From contig OX579636.1 in assembly GCA_951230915.1 (NCBI GenBank), positions 41,295,912-41,359,911 of the forward strand: 64,000 nt of DNA, written 5' to 3'. The notes beneath the pieces were generated by a model. The model saw only the letters and a program-made list of their open reading frames with translations. It did not search any database and had not been told where the DNA came from. A program made the translations under genes and the position numbers. Each line of letters starts with the position of its first letter. Within the stretch, counting starts at the first letter, position 1. Positions 45,228 to 56,545 of the stretch are shown here, piece after piece. This stretch comes from Antitrichia curtipendula. Lineage: Eukaryota > Streptophyta > Bryopsida > Hypnales > Leucodontaceae.

Positions 45228-46457
45228 TCACAAAAGGAGTTCGGCAATCTGAACAGCATTCAAGGCAGCGCCCTTGCGTATTTGATCTCCGCAGACAAAG
45301 ATATCGAGACCATGGTTGCCTTCCTGCGAAAGGTCTTGTCGAATGCGTCCGACGGCCACGGCGTCCTTCTTCGACACCCCAAGTGGGGTGGGGAATTGGT
45401 TCCCCACACGGTCATCGACAATGATCACCCCCTCGGCGTGAGAGAGAATCTCCTTCGCCTTCTCCTCGTCCAACGGCGTCTCGAATTGGAGGTTGATGCT
45501 CTCCGCGTGTGCCCTCATGACGGGCACCCGAATGCACGTCGCGGTGACCTTCACTTGGTTGTCGTTCCAAATCTTGCGCGTCTCCTTGACGAGCTTCATC
45601 TCCTCTTCGTTGTAGCCGTTCTCCGTCACCGGCGAGTTGTGGGAGAACAAGTTGAATGCGTATTGTCGGTCGAAGATGTTGCACGTCGGCTCCTTGCCTT
45701 CAAGCACTTCCTTCGTTTGAAGCTCCAACTCCGCCATAGCTGCAGCTCCGGCGCCACTCGCCGCCTGGTACGTGCTCACCACCATCCGCTTCACCTTCGC
45801 GTGGCGGTGGAGCGGTGTCGCCGCCATGAGGCAGATGATGGTGGAGCAATTGGGGTTGGCAATCAGTGCGCCCTTCTTGTGGCTCAACTTGATGTGCGAC
45901 ATAGCATCGGGATTGACCTCGGGGACGACTAACGGGACGCCCTCGTCCATTCGGAAGGCGGAGCTGTTGTCCACGACGATAGTCCCTTGCGCGGCCGCCA
46001 AGGGACCGAACTCCTTGCTAATCGAGCCGCCGGCACTGAAGAGCGCGATTTCAACGCCCTTGAAGCTCTCCTCCGTGGTATCCTCGATCACGTACTCCTT
46101 CCCCTCGAACGTCATCTTCTGCCCTGCGGACCTTTTGCTGGCCAACATCTTGATATCTCTGTAAGGAAAATCGCGATCCGACAACACGCTCAAAAACTCT
46201 TGGCCTACAGCGCCCGTCACTCCGACTATCGCCACAGTCGGACCGTTCTCCGTGTACCCCATCCTCACGACTCCCGACCTCCGCGGAGCAGAAGACAACG
46301 AAACAGAGCTACAATCCCTCCCATTCTGGTGCCGCACTCCGGAGTTGATGAATGAGGAGAAACACGCACTTCGGCTGCCACTCTTCACTGCCTGCGACGT
46401 CCTCCCGGCTGGCGAACAAACAACCGCAGTCTGGCTACAATGTAGTGATGCAGCCAT
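45228..46457 (-). CDS. Aspartate-semialdehyde dehydrogenase, chloroplast
   Basis: 409 residues from ATG 46457, intron-free. The first 65 or so residues are Ser/Arg-rich with few acids, as in a chloroplast transit peptide. The enzyme reduces aspartyl phosphate to aspartate semialdehyde with NADPH, the branch point to Lys, Thr, Met and Ile. AIVGVTGAVGQE (about 76-87) is the NADP-binding loop, and NPNCSTI holds the catalytic Cys204. QAASGAGAAA and IRVPVMRAH carry substrate-binding and general-base residues. The C-terminus ALNAVQIAELL is family-typical, so the gene is complete. It diverges from the VIR3-like gene, with 483 bp between the start codons and a telo-box in the leader. Confidence 0.95.
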   Translation of the reverse strand: MAASLHCSQTAVVCSPAGRTSQAVKSGSRSACFSSFINSGVRHQNGRDCSSVSLSSAPRRSGVVRMGYTENGPTVAIVGVTGAVGQEFLSVLSDRDFPYRDIKMLASKRSAGQKMTFEGKEYVIEDTTEESFKGVEIALFSAGGSISKEFGPLAAAQGTIVVDNSSAFRMDEGVPLVVPEVNPDAMSHIKLSHKKGALIANPNCSTIICLMAATPLHRHAKVKRMVVSTYQAASGAGAAAMAELELQTKEVLEGKEPTCNIFDRQYAFNLFSHNSPVTENGYNEEEMKLVKETRKIWNDNQVKVTATCIRVPVMRAHAESINLQFETPLDEEKAKEILSHAEGVIIVDDRVGNQFPTPLGVSKKDAVAVGRIRQDLSQEGNHGLDIFVCGDQIRKGAALNAVQIAELLL

Positions 46458-46940
46458 GGCTATCCGCGAGGTGCACTTCAAAGCGGAAGCAACAATGCTC
46501 CGCAAGAGGAGCAGCAGATGGGAAGAAACAAGTCCCCAGTCGCCTGCTGGAGCTTCATGTGCAACTCCCCAGCTAAGCCAGCCCAGCTCCCTAAAACCCT
46601 AAACCCTGCTTCCTGGACGGATTCCGAACACCCTGGGTCTCTCGTTCGTTATGGCTGCTGGGGAGTTTCGTCTGCTTTGCCTGGCTAAGCTTAGAAGGTA
46701 ACTTAAGTTAACTAAAATCCAAGTGGGCCAATGCTGACTTGACACTGCTGCCGTGGAAACTTTATTAATTATTATTTCATGGGAATATTTTACTTCTGAA
46801 AATTGGCTGCGGCCATAGCCGGTTGTGATCATACGAGCTGGAACGTAACTGGCAGAGGCCAGGTTCGCAACCCCATTGAATGGAGAGGAAGGGGTGTGCT
46901 TATTAGTCCACCGGTAGCGAGTTGCATGTGAGATTGAGAT
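46458..46940. promoter_or_regulatory. Shared divergent promoter with telo-box
   Basis: The 483 bp between two chloroplast-protein start codons must hold both promoters. AAAACCCTAAACCCT at 46593-46607 is a telo-box, common near the start of plant housekeeping and translation-related genes. No clear TATA box was recognised on either strand. Confidence 0.6.
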
Positions 46941-48110
46941 ATGGCCGCCGTGGACGCTCTCTGCAGCGGTACTGCCTGCTGCAACCGCTATTCCAAGGAT
47001 TTCCAGAAATTTCAACCGCTATCCTCTACTCAGGGTTCTGCATCTTGTTTCTCCAAACAATCTTTCTTTTTTGCGCCTCTCTCCTTGAATCGGAAACGTG
47101 CGAAATTGTCGAGGAGAGTAGTTTGCAATTTGAGGTTGAGCGAGAGCGACGAGGGGGAGAGAACTCCGGAGCTGAAGCAGCAGTTGGATGCGGAGCTAAG
47201 CGCTGTGAAGAAAGGGAAGGTCAGCAAACAGGAAGTAGCGAAATTGATCGATGAAGCATTGCGAGAGAATCGAGACAGGGATGCAGTCGCCTTGGCGTCC
47301 ACTTTGCCTGTCTTTGGGAAGGCAGCTATGGTACCGCAGCGGTTATACAGCCTGGAAGAGTTGCGGTTAAATAAGATTGAAGCAACGCAGCTGTTGTCGC
47401 CAACGGACCAAACACTTGGTGGGGTTAAACGGAACTTGCAATTTGCTGCCATTGCCGGTGGCTTGGTGGCCTGGTGGCAGCTAGGGTTAGATCAGTATCA
47501 GCTTCTGGCGGCATCTGTTCTGTTTCTGTTTCTCGGCACGCTCGACCAGATTGCGAATGGCGGAGGCGTCGAAACGCTCTTGCTCGATTCCATTGGACGA
47601 GTTTTGAGTCCGAAGTATCAAGACAGGGTTGCGCAACACGAGTCGGGCCATTTCTTAGTCTCCTATTTGGTGGGGATTCTTCCCAAAAGCTACACGCTGT
47701 CCAGTCTCGACGCCTTTCGCAACTACGGCGCGCTCAACGTCCAGGCGGGTACGACATTTGTGGATTATGATTTCCAGGAAGAGGTGAGCACCGGAAAGCT
47801 TTCTGCGCGAACTTTGAACAAATTCTCCTGCGTGGCTTTAGCTGGAGTTGCAACAGAGTATCTGCGTTACGAAGTTGCAGAGGGAGGTCTCGCCGATATC
47901 CTACAGCTCGACGCCATTTTGAAGGGGTTGACGTTTACACAGAAGAAGGCCGACTCGCAGGTGCGATGGGCAGTTCTCAACACGGTGTCGATTTTGCGAC
48001 GACACTTCGGCCTGCAGGCCAAGCTTGCGGCGGCTATGTCAGCTGGTAAATCCGTGGCCGACTGCATTTTGTTGATTGAGAACGAACTTAGCGGATCCTC
48101 AGACATATAA
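46941..48110 (+). CDS. Chloroplast M41-like membrane metalloprotease (VIR3/At5g27290-like)
   Basis: 389 residues from ATG 46941, no intron. About the first 60 residues resemble a transit peptide. One or two membrane segments lie at about 168-205 (AAIAGGLVAWW, LLAASVLFLFLGTL). The zinc motif H233-E-S-G-H237 is intact, followed by an FtsH-M41-like helical region (AGVATEYLRYEVAEGG). No AAA+ ATPase domain is present, as in plant VIR3 and the so-called stress-regulated relatives of FtsH. Those proteins act in thylakoid or envelope membranes in chloroplast development. Assignment to VIR3 rather than its paralogue is uncertain. It shares a promoter with the ASADH gene. Confidence 0.8.
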   Translation: MAAVDALCSGTACCNRYSKDFQKFQPLSSTQGSASCFSKQSFFFAPLSLNRKRAKLSRRVVCNLRLSESDEGERTPELKQQLDAELSAVKKGKVSKQEVAKLIDEALRENRDRDAVALASTLPVFGKAAMVPQRLYSLEELRLNKIEATQLLSPTDQTLGGVKRNLQFAAIAGGLVAWWQLGLDQYQLLAASVLFLFLGTLDQIANGGGVETLLLDSIGRVLSPKYQDRVAQHESGHFLVSYLVGILPKSYTLSSLDAFRNYGALNVQAGTTFVDYDFQEEVSTGKLSARTLNKFSCVALAGVATEYLRYEVAEGGLADILQLDAILKGLTFTQKKADSQVRWAVLNTVSILRRHFGLQAKLAAAMSAGKSVADCILLIENELSGSSDI

Positions 48111-50031
48111 TAGGATTCCTAATTGTAAAATGTCTGTATACTCCAGTTTGAGATTTGCAACGGTTGGTGCGGAAATTTTCCTCTGAGACAACCTTGTAAC
48201 CCTAATTGTACAAAACCGATTCTTGTCAAGAATATAGTCAACTGCGTTAATAGCGGCGGGCTTTGAATGCCTATTCACAATTGGAGACTCTGATTTGCAC
48301 AAGCCTCAGCAAAGACCTGAACATATCTTGTGCGAACCTTTCGTGGACTGCTGCCTCGTTCAGTGCGAAATCCTTCTTTTACTGTATGATGCATTCATTC
48401 ACCGCAATGGTTTGAATAATGGCATCACAGACATCGATGTTGATTGTCATCTCTACCTTCTCGTTTAGGGTTCTAAGAGAGAACTGTGCTTCTGATTCTG
48501 CTCAGCGTGGGCTTTGAAACTGTGATGCTAATGAGGGAATGTGTTTCCTGCTATTCCTTGCATCATTTGCGAGACAAGACACAATTTATTCGTGTTTCTG
48601 AATGAAAGCGTCCCTGTGGAAAGATTAAAGGCAGATGACAATAGCCTCCATCACAACGATGTCTCAGGGTGAGGTTCTCTGCATCATTCTCGGATAAACG
48701 TAATCTCCATCATGTCAAACCCTAACAACACTCATCTGCGAAACTCGTGCAATCCGAAAAAATTGAGCAGGTAGGAACTCCTTCAAATGTTAGATGAAAC
48801 GTTCAAGTACACCAAGACCTCTTTAATGTCACAGCCCAGAATTCTGCATGCAAAATTGACATTAAAGAAGTACAACTTGCACAAGTACCTTCTTTACACT
48901 AGTAAAACTTTTTATAAGTATGCAACTTCATATGGCATAAAGTACTAGAAAATGTCTTACGTCTTATTTTATCTCATTGTCATTGTGCTATAGTCCTTGG
49001 TGTGGAGTTTTGAACAAACAAATTCTTGATTCATCTTAGTTCTATTAGAATGTGGAATTTTTTTTTCCGGAATGGCTCATTCTACATGAAGAACTCAAGA
49101 AATTGTAAAACTGTACTCAATGTGGTGGCTATGATGGAAGTTATGGCGAGTAAACATTTCTAATATTATACTAGAATTTTAGAAACACTAATTTTTAAAT
49201 TAGGAGATTTGTCATAACTTACTACTTGTATAAAAAATAATTTCAAAACCTATTTCCTAAATCCTACAAGGGAACAAATACTTTGAGGAAATAATAATTT
49301 CATTGTGCTCAAATTGATAGCAATCCAATAAATTACAAATTAGGAATTGAGCCCCTATTTGGCCAAAAATGTCATTACTCACAATTATACTTTATCCCAA
49401 AATGTCAATAGATTCAACAATTCATATGTCGAATGAAATATTTTTGCAACAAATTGGAATTAGACAAATGTCAATTTGTACAAATATTCTTGAAGCTTTT
49501 CTATCATTTATTGAAAATTTTAATTCCTCAATCTTTTGCACCAAAGTGGCTATTAAATATGATTTAAACTACTTATCTAAAAAATGTACTATTCAACATC
49601 AGTTGTAGTGGTGACGTTGTAGCATTAGTGTGCAGGGAAAGTATTGTTAGATTGATCATACTAATTTTCATAATAACCAATTATTCACCCATACTAAATA
49701 ACCATTTCCGTGTAGCAGTCTACGTTCAGATTTGTCGAAGTGAGAGCGTGCCGACGTCTTTCTTACATTTTTCTAAAAGAAAAGGAAACGGGAGGACGGA
49801 TCTCGAGAGCCACGGAAGAGCGACGGAGACGATAGGCCCCACCGGACGCGCAGCTTGTGGCCACCACGCACAACAACATACAGCTCCTTATCCTGTTCTA
49901 TCACGATTTCCCTTCCACTCAATCCTCCCGTCTCCCTTCAATTGCCTCTGCTTCACCCTCGCCTTCCCCTATCTCCCATTCTCTCGCTCTCTCCGCTGTC
50001 TTGCTCCTGATTCGTTTCCCAGCTTCGCACA
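48111..50031. other. Intergenic region upstream of petM
   Basis: No gene recognised; 48.9-49.7 kb is AT-rich. The last 250 bp before petM are pyrimidine-rich with a CCTTATCC (I-box-like GATAAG) at about 49886-49893, a plausible light-response site. Confidence 0.4.
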
Positions 50032-50397
50032 ATGGCAGCGACCATGACGTCCGTATCCACGGCTGCCGTGATGGCGCCCTCGCTCGCCGTGACCTCAACA
50101 GCCAGGAGGACGTCGTCGTCGAAGGTGGCGATGCGGAAGCTGAAGAACTTCGGCGGATTGAAGCCCGAGAGTCGGGTGACGCGGATGGGCATGGCGCAGA
50201 GCACGGAGGAGGCGTTCGCCGTTGTGAAATCTAGGTGCAGCGGTCGTGCTTCCCGCGGCGGAGCCTTGGCGGCCAATATGGACGCCGGCTCCGAGATCTT
50301 CCTCATTGTGCCTATCATGAGCGCGCTCACGCTCGTCGGCATTGCCGTAGGGTTTGTGCTTCTGCGTGTGGAGGCGGCCGTTGAGGAGTCGGAGTAG
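50032..50397 (+). CDS. petM: Cytochrome b6f complex subunit 7 (PetM), nuclear-encoded
   Basis: 121 residues from ATG 50032, no intron. The first 80 or so residues are Ser/Thr/Arg-rich, a chloroplast transit peptide. The mature part begins near [10 protein letters not shown] and has one membrane span (about 89-111). It ends with [12 protein letters not shown] and VEAAVEE, the signature of plant PetM. PetM is a single-span subunit at the periphery of the cytochrome b6f dimer, which passes electrons from plastoquinol to plastocyanin. The tail ends after EESE as in land plants, so the gene is complete. The 5' leader is CT-rich. Confidence 0.9.
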   Translation: MAATMTSVSTAAVMAPSLAVTSTARRTSSSKVAMRKLKNFGGLKPESRVTRMGMAQSTEEAFAVVKSRCSGRASRGGALAANMDAGSEIFLIVPIMSALTLVGIAVGFVLLRVEAAVEESE

Positions 50398-50482
50398 AGC
50401 TTTGGAGATGAGCGCCGACCGACCTTCTTGTTGCCTTCGCCTTTTCTTGTATAATGTATAACCAATTTCTGAGATTGATTTG

Positions 50483-52080
50483 TCGAATTTTCACTCTATG
50501 TTGGCAGCAGCGCTACTTACTTCCAGGGTAGACTGTGGTGTAACTCTGTTGCGATTCCTCCCCGTGGCAGAAGTCGCGGGGAGTGTTAAGGAATTTTTTA
50601 GCTTTCGTTACGACGTCTATATTTCGCATCTTTCAAATTGCCTCTGTTTAGGGTTGGAATGTTCAGTCTCTGTCTTTGTTTCTTGGAATGTTTAGTGTAT
50701 TGTAACGCAGAAACCTCATGTATTTTGTATCTGGCCATTGGAATCTAAGTGGTGTTCTCAGTATGTAAGCTTCTTGATAGGATAAGGCTGCGACCTCATG
50801 GTTGAACCGACATTAGCTTCTTTGAACACGAGCTTTCATCAATTGGAGTCTACCGTTTAGGAGTCGGAATAGAACTGAGCTCCTTTTCTTTTTCCGCGAC
50901 TTCTTGGACAATGTTGAACCCTTATTGAGTTTTTTTTGTCGAATTATCTCGTTACTCTACTTCCAGATTGGACTGTGATGTTATTCTGTGTGAGATTCCT
51001 TCCCGTGTGTGAAATCATGGGGAGTCTAAGGAATTTTAGCTTCCATTGGTGTCTGGTCAGGGTAAGAAGTCGGCTTTGTGAATAGAATTAGGGAGTCCTA
51101 AAAGGTGCAAGAGGAAGCTTACAGTGAGGGAGATAAAGCCATATTTACAATTCTACTCTCCTGAAGGCAATGAACCCCCCTGGGTATTAGTGAGAAGCAA
51201 GCTATTGTCTCTTTTTCTCAATCCGCCTGTGAATGAATCACCGACACTAACAAACGACATTACGTTTTTTGCAGCGTCCTCTTGTGTCTTTCCAATTTAC
51301 CTCCTCTTACGGTTGACATGCTTAATTGAATGCTTAGTGTATTTAAACGTAGAAACATTGCGCATGGCCATTTGTCTAACGCAGTGTATGAGGTTTACTT
51401 CACCGGTCAGCTCCTTCCGAGTTAATCTCATGGTCGATTTCTGAGATTCATATGACGAAATTTCATGCTTTTTTGGCTGCAACGCTACGTCCAGACTAGA
51501 TTGTGATGTAATTCTTTGCATATTTGTTACGGCTCGTCCCCGTCGCAGATGTTACGGGGAGTGTCAGGAATTTTTAGGTTTCATTATATGTTCGGCATAT
51601 CCTCCATTTCTGCATCTTTCAGATTGGCTCGTCTTAGGGTCGGAATATTCGTTCTGTTCATTTTATTAAAAAAATGCTTAGTGTATTCAAACGCAGAAAG
51701 ATTGTGCAAGTCTATTTGCCGGATGCTCTTATCCGTATGTAATCTTCTTGTGAGAATAAGGCATCAACCTCCTGCTCGAACTGACACTAGAATTCATCAA
51801 ACGTCAAATTCTGTTTGCTTTCATCATGTAAAAATGATATCTATGAATCTTAAACTAATTTTGTCCATTTTGTCTAGTGTCGTTTGCCTGGCTTTCACCG
51901 GTAACAGTAACTGCTGCTGAACTTATTTTTCAATCATGTGCAGGCTGCTGTTCATTGTTTAATCACAGGGTTGGAATGCTCTATCTCTGTCCCCAGTTTT
52001 TTCAGTCAAACCATCAACATTAAGCATGTCTATTTGCGTAATGCAATCTGAATGCTCTTCTCCGTAATTTAGGTTCTTAC
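50483..52080. repeat. Degenerate tandem array downstream of petM
   Basis: Three to four diverged copies of a unit of about 450-510 bp, starting near 50483, 50939 and 51456 with a partial one near 51960. Shared phrases in order: GTCGAATT or GACGAAATTTCA, TTCCAGA-T-GACTGTGATGT, GGGGAGTGT-AGGAATTTT, GGAATGTTTAGTGTATT and ACGCAGAAA. The first copy starts right after the petM 3' end. No coding signal is conserved. Confidence 0.7.
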
Positions 52081-54657
52081 CAAAACAATCCCATAGTCTA
52101 GGCTGAAGTTTGCTGAGGCCCGCTGTCGTCTGCTGCTACTCATGCGACTTAGAGAATCAGTATTTTTACGCCAATTTCGTTCACTCGCCTAGGCTTCACC
52201 AGAAACAGGAGGGGTCGCCAAACTTTTCTTGTCAACAGCTTAGAATATCATGAAAGTACGTTTGAGTGACTCCAACCTCTAGCATATGTGCCGTTGTCGG
52301 AGAATACCTATAAGCAGGGGGGAGCTATTTACTGATGCAGCGAATGTTTTATTGATGTGCACGTGCTCCCCACACCCCGCGAAGCTGAAGCACATAATCT
52401 TTTTCAGCACCAACTTATTCGTTGCCTCCTGTGTTTACATCTGGTCATCTTCGATACTATTAGGGAGCATGGGACTCGTATTCCCTTCATAATCAATGTT
52501 TTTGAACTTAAAGTGCATTTCGCAAACCATTTACGCAGCTATCTCTAGCGGATTATTTGAGATCTGGTCAATTTTGTCTCCGTACATGACTAGAACCTGT
52601 GAACCGTTTACTTTATGTCTCCAATCGTTGATAGGAAAAATTACTTGGGAACCAGGATTTCTTTTCCGTGAACAACTTATTCAGTAACCAATTCTCTTCC
52701 ATTCCATCCTTGGGGGAGTTCCCACAAACTTATTAGCGCTTTTCATGGAAGGTGGGCAATTGGGTTATAAATATTCTCAAACGAGACAAAACAAAAAGCG
52801 GTTATTCTTGCCTGATCAACGATGCGTGAAACCCACTGTTGATGCCAGCTGACAGACAGTCCCAGAATGCCGGCTGGAGGTGAAGACTTGGAGATCCTTG
52901 GCAACACAAGTAGGGTGCAAAACTGCAAATAAGTTATTCTACTCTCTACAGGGTTCTGAAAAATGCCTCTGAACATGCTGTTGCCGTCAATAAATTATTG
53001 CTGCTTCTCGGTTTTCAAGAGCTGCTCTGACATCGTCCACGGCTGCAGTACCATTGTTTACCACCAAAGCTTGGACTTAGAGAGCTACCAAAATGGAGCT
53101 TGATGTCGTACGCTTAGTTCTCAAGTTCCCAGATTTGCGGATTTTTGAGACCACTACAATAGTGCAAGTTATATGCTCATATTGCCTACAATAAGGTGGG
53201 CACCCCCAAAATGCGTCACTGGCCCTAAACCGCCATCTTCATGCTGTGTACATCTCCAAAACCAATTATGTATCTATGTGGAAGAAATCAAACTTCTTTA
53301 GAACCAAACTTTGTTCCTTCATAACTTTTGCATACGGTATCCAAATGCCACGTTCTTTTGGTGCGTTGGAACCTCGTTTCACTTGTCCACAAGAAAATCA
53401 ACGAAAATTTGACCAGTCTATTAATACTTAGTAACTAGGCAAAGTAGCAAAGAGTGGCAGTTTTGGGGGCACCCACCTTACTAGCAAAGAACTTTGCAAA
53501 TTTCTGTTTGTGTTCTGATGGGCTTACTTGTGAAAATTCCATCCTGGGTAGCGAACTTGAGAACAGGTGGATCATACGACATGAATCGCACTACTTACAT
53601 GTCAGACTTCTTCGTGTAAATGACTACTTTCCGCACAGGAAGCAACTAGGGCATGGAGTGTAGGGGAATTCCTCGAAAGATGTGAGAGAGTCATGGAGTG
53701 CTGCCTGCCTCCAACTGAACCTCTAGGTCCTGCAAAAGTGCAAGTCAATAATATCCTCTCTAATTCCCAAAACCAACCTCGTTTACACAGCGCAGTACAG
53801 TCGTTCCCGTATACAACACTGTGATACATTGTCACCGACCTAAGAAAGCATTAATTCCGCAAGAATCGCTCGTATTCCAGGCACTGAGGAAGTTGGAACT
53901 GCTTTTTATTAACAGGGTGTATGGAATGTGGATTGGAGCAGCAGCCAATTATCTAATACAAATTGCGGGTTTGTGGACGCCTTGGTGTGAGGTATCCAAG
54001 TCACGTAGACCCTGGACTTTTTGTTTTTTTAATCCAAAATCTTGTGGGAGACACACGACTGGCCAAGAATGCGCACTGTCGTAGTCGAAACGGTCAGAAA
54101 AAGATTGAAAGGATGTTCCAAGGTCGGCTATGAATATACTTCAAGAGTCTTTACACTTTTTACCACGGATGACAGTGCCAGAATACAATACAACGACCTA
54201 CACGGCAACACAAATACAATTGCATTTCAGTGCGCCATAATTCCGTTTCATGCTATAACCAAAGCATGAGGAAAGAGGGTGCTTTTCTTGTTTACAAAGA
54301 CAGCAGTCAGCGTTTGCACTGGGTGTGTGCAGGCTGACTGTTATTGCTGAAGTGTACATTGAATCTATATTACATACTATTTACACAATGTACAGAATTC
54401 AAGAGTTTGACATTATCTGGGAGTGCACAAAAGAAGGCCATTCGAACGAGCATGTAACGAAGAAGAAGAAGATGATGATCTGCATTCCCGCCAATTGGGT
54501 GTGTCCGCACTCCTAAACCTAGGGAGGAGCCTACCAATGTAACAAGATCTCTTGCAAATATTCCTCCTAGCTACTTCTACATATTCCACAAGGGTAGGAA
54601 TCGACTACAATATATATGATATTGTGTGCATTGAAGTAGAAGCCCACTCGCGTCAAG
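52081..54657. other. Intergenic region without secure genes
   Basis: Only short frames without motifs. The 3' untranslated region of the ACR gene probably extends below 54658. Nothing else is recognised. Confidence 0.45.
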
Positions 54658-56545
54658 TCACCCGATCAGCACCTCTTGCACACACCTCTTGATCAGGTTG
54701 CGGTTCCTGTCGCATCTCAAGTTGAAATCTTCCTTCTCGGAGAGTAGGAAGCGGTACACTTCCCACTGTTGGTCGTTCACACGGTGCCGATTTATATCAG
54801 CCTGCACGCAAGCCACAACCAAAACACACTGTTACAAAGCAAAACCAACAGTTTGTGACAACCAAAATTTGAGTTCGTAAGCAAAAATTTCACAGCCTCC
54901 ACCGAGCTCAGGAGCTAGCAGCACCACGACCAAGACCACGACGTCGAGGAATTGATGGGGAGTATAAACCTGAAAGATGCAGATATCCATCTTCCTGAGA
55001 GCCAGAGTGACATCATACACAACGCGAGGGCGGCCTCGTCCACAATTCTCAATGGGAGAGGAAACAAAGAGCTCGGTATCTTCCCCTCGAGTGACAATCT
55101 TGATGCGGAGTGGATTCTCCACGGCTTTGCGTACACAAGCACGAATCTCATCTTGTCTGACTTTGTCTTCGATTCTTTGACCTTGAGGGTCCAGGAAAAA
55201 GACACTGATCTCGCTGTTCCCATTCTCCAGGGTCGCAATTCGCATGTGCGCCACCTGCAAGTGCATATCCTTCACGCATCGGAGCGTGTCGTACAACAGG
55301 CCTTTGCGCTTCTTGCACGTCACTCGGAGGAGGGTGTGCAAAGGGCTGTCAATGTCGTGCTTCACGTCAATCTCCGCCGAACTGAGAGTCCTGTATCCTC
55401 GATTGTGGTCTTTGTCGAAGGGAGACGACTCTTCAAAGAACAAGTCCTCCGTGACTTTGGCAGGCGGTGGAAGAATGTCCAAACCTCGATGCTCAGGGTC
55501 AGACGAGCTCATTTCACAGTGCAGACAGTTGGACCCTAGCAACTCCTTCACTTGCTGCACCACTTGCTCCCATCGTTTCGTCCATGGCGTCTTGTTTCTG
55601 TACACCAACTGTAAATTTAAATACAAATACATTGCCAGTGCATGAGTCGCACGACATACACATTGTTGAAAAGCCTCAGCAGTTGAATGGAGGAATGAAC
55701 ATTTGGCAGAACCTATAAAGCCTCTGGTGAAGGTCAAAGAGAGTACACACTTATTATCAGTGATGAAGAAAAAATTGATAGACCTCTCTTCAGGACTTGT
55801 CGACACCTTCAATTTGTGAATGGTAAACTCAAGCTCCCAAAGCTTCTGAGCAACATCTGCAGTGGGGAACAACAGCAGCAAGATGTAAAGATTTGATCGA
55901 TTTCGTCACTAATTCCCCCCGAAAAGCCTCGAATTGTGGTAGTTGAAGTTTCTGTTCTAAACTAAAGTTGCAACAAAGACAATCCGTGGCTAATTCAAAC
56001 AAGGGCCAAAAGCTGGAACTTGAGTTGCTGAAAATTCTAGTCACCGTTGAGAAGCCCCGTGCGGTCGATCGAGCAGACTTGGAGCAGCATTAATCTCTCT
56101 AACAAGTGGACGGGAGGAGGAGGGGGAGGTAACAGTGATGAGACAACAGAAGGGCACACTTCTTCCAACCGTTCCTTGAGCAGTGCCCAGGTACTGGGCG
56201 TGAGCATTTCAGCACTCCTTGGACGCAGCCAAAGCGCCACGAAACACCACCGACCGTCTGTAACTAAATCTGCATCGCCCATGACTGCTCAGAAACGTGC
56301 ACAACAGAAACAATTTCCGGCATTTATCAAGGAAAGCTTAAATATAATGGGCATCATCTGTGGATAGCTGCGTCCCCATTACCTCCTCTTATGGTGCTCA
56401 GACTGAACTCGAACACAACACGAGCGATGTCGCAGCCCATTCCCACTCTGTCAGGGCAATTGATGGTTACTTCTGTGAGATCTTCGGGTTGTGTTCCTAC
56501 ATTCACAACCACGAACTCATCTCCAAAGGACCTCATAGCCCTCAT
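54658..56545 (-). CDS. ACT-domain repeat protein, ACR9/ACR10-like
   Basis: Five exons: 56545-56383, 56269-56045, 55856-55751, 55597-54970 and 54801-54658. All are GT-AG, phases close, and the total is 1,266 nt = 421 residues plus stop. The first ACT repeat starts VTINCPDRVGMGCDIARVV and runs over the first splice into VTDGRWCFVALWL. A second follows with DRTGLLNDVAQKLWELEFTI and FFFITDN. A third has KKRKGLLYDTLRCVKDMHLQ. The last is GRGRPRVVYDVTLALRKM, closing with QWEVYRFLL. This order matches plant ACR9/ACR10, cytosolic or nuclear proteins thought to sense amino acids; ligands are not established. The start is ATG 56545; an upstream untranslated exon is possible. No breaks were seen. Confidence 0.85.
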
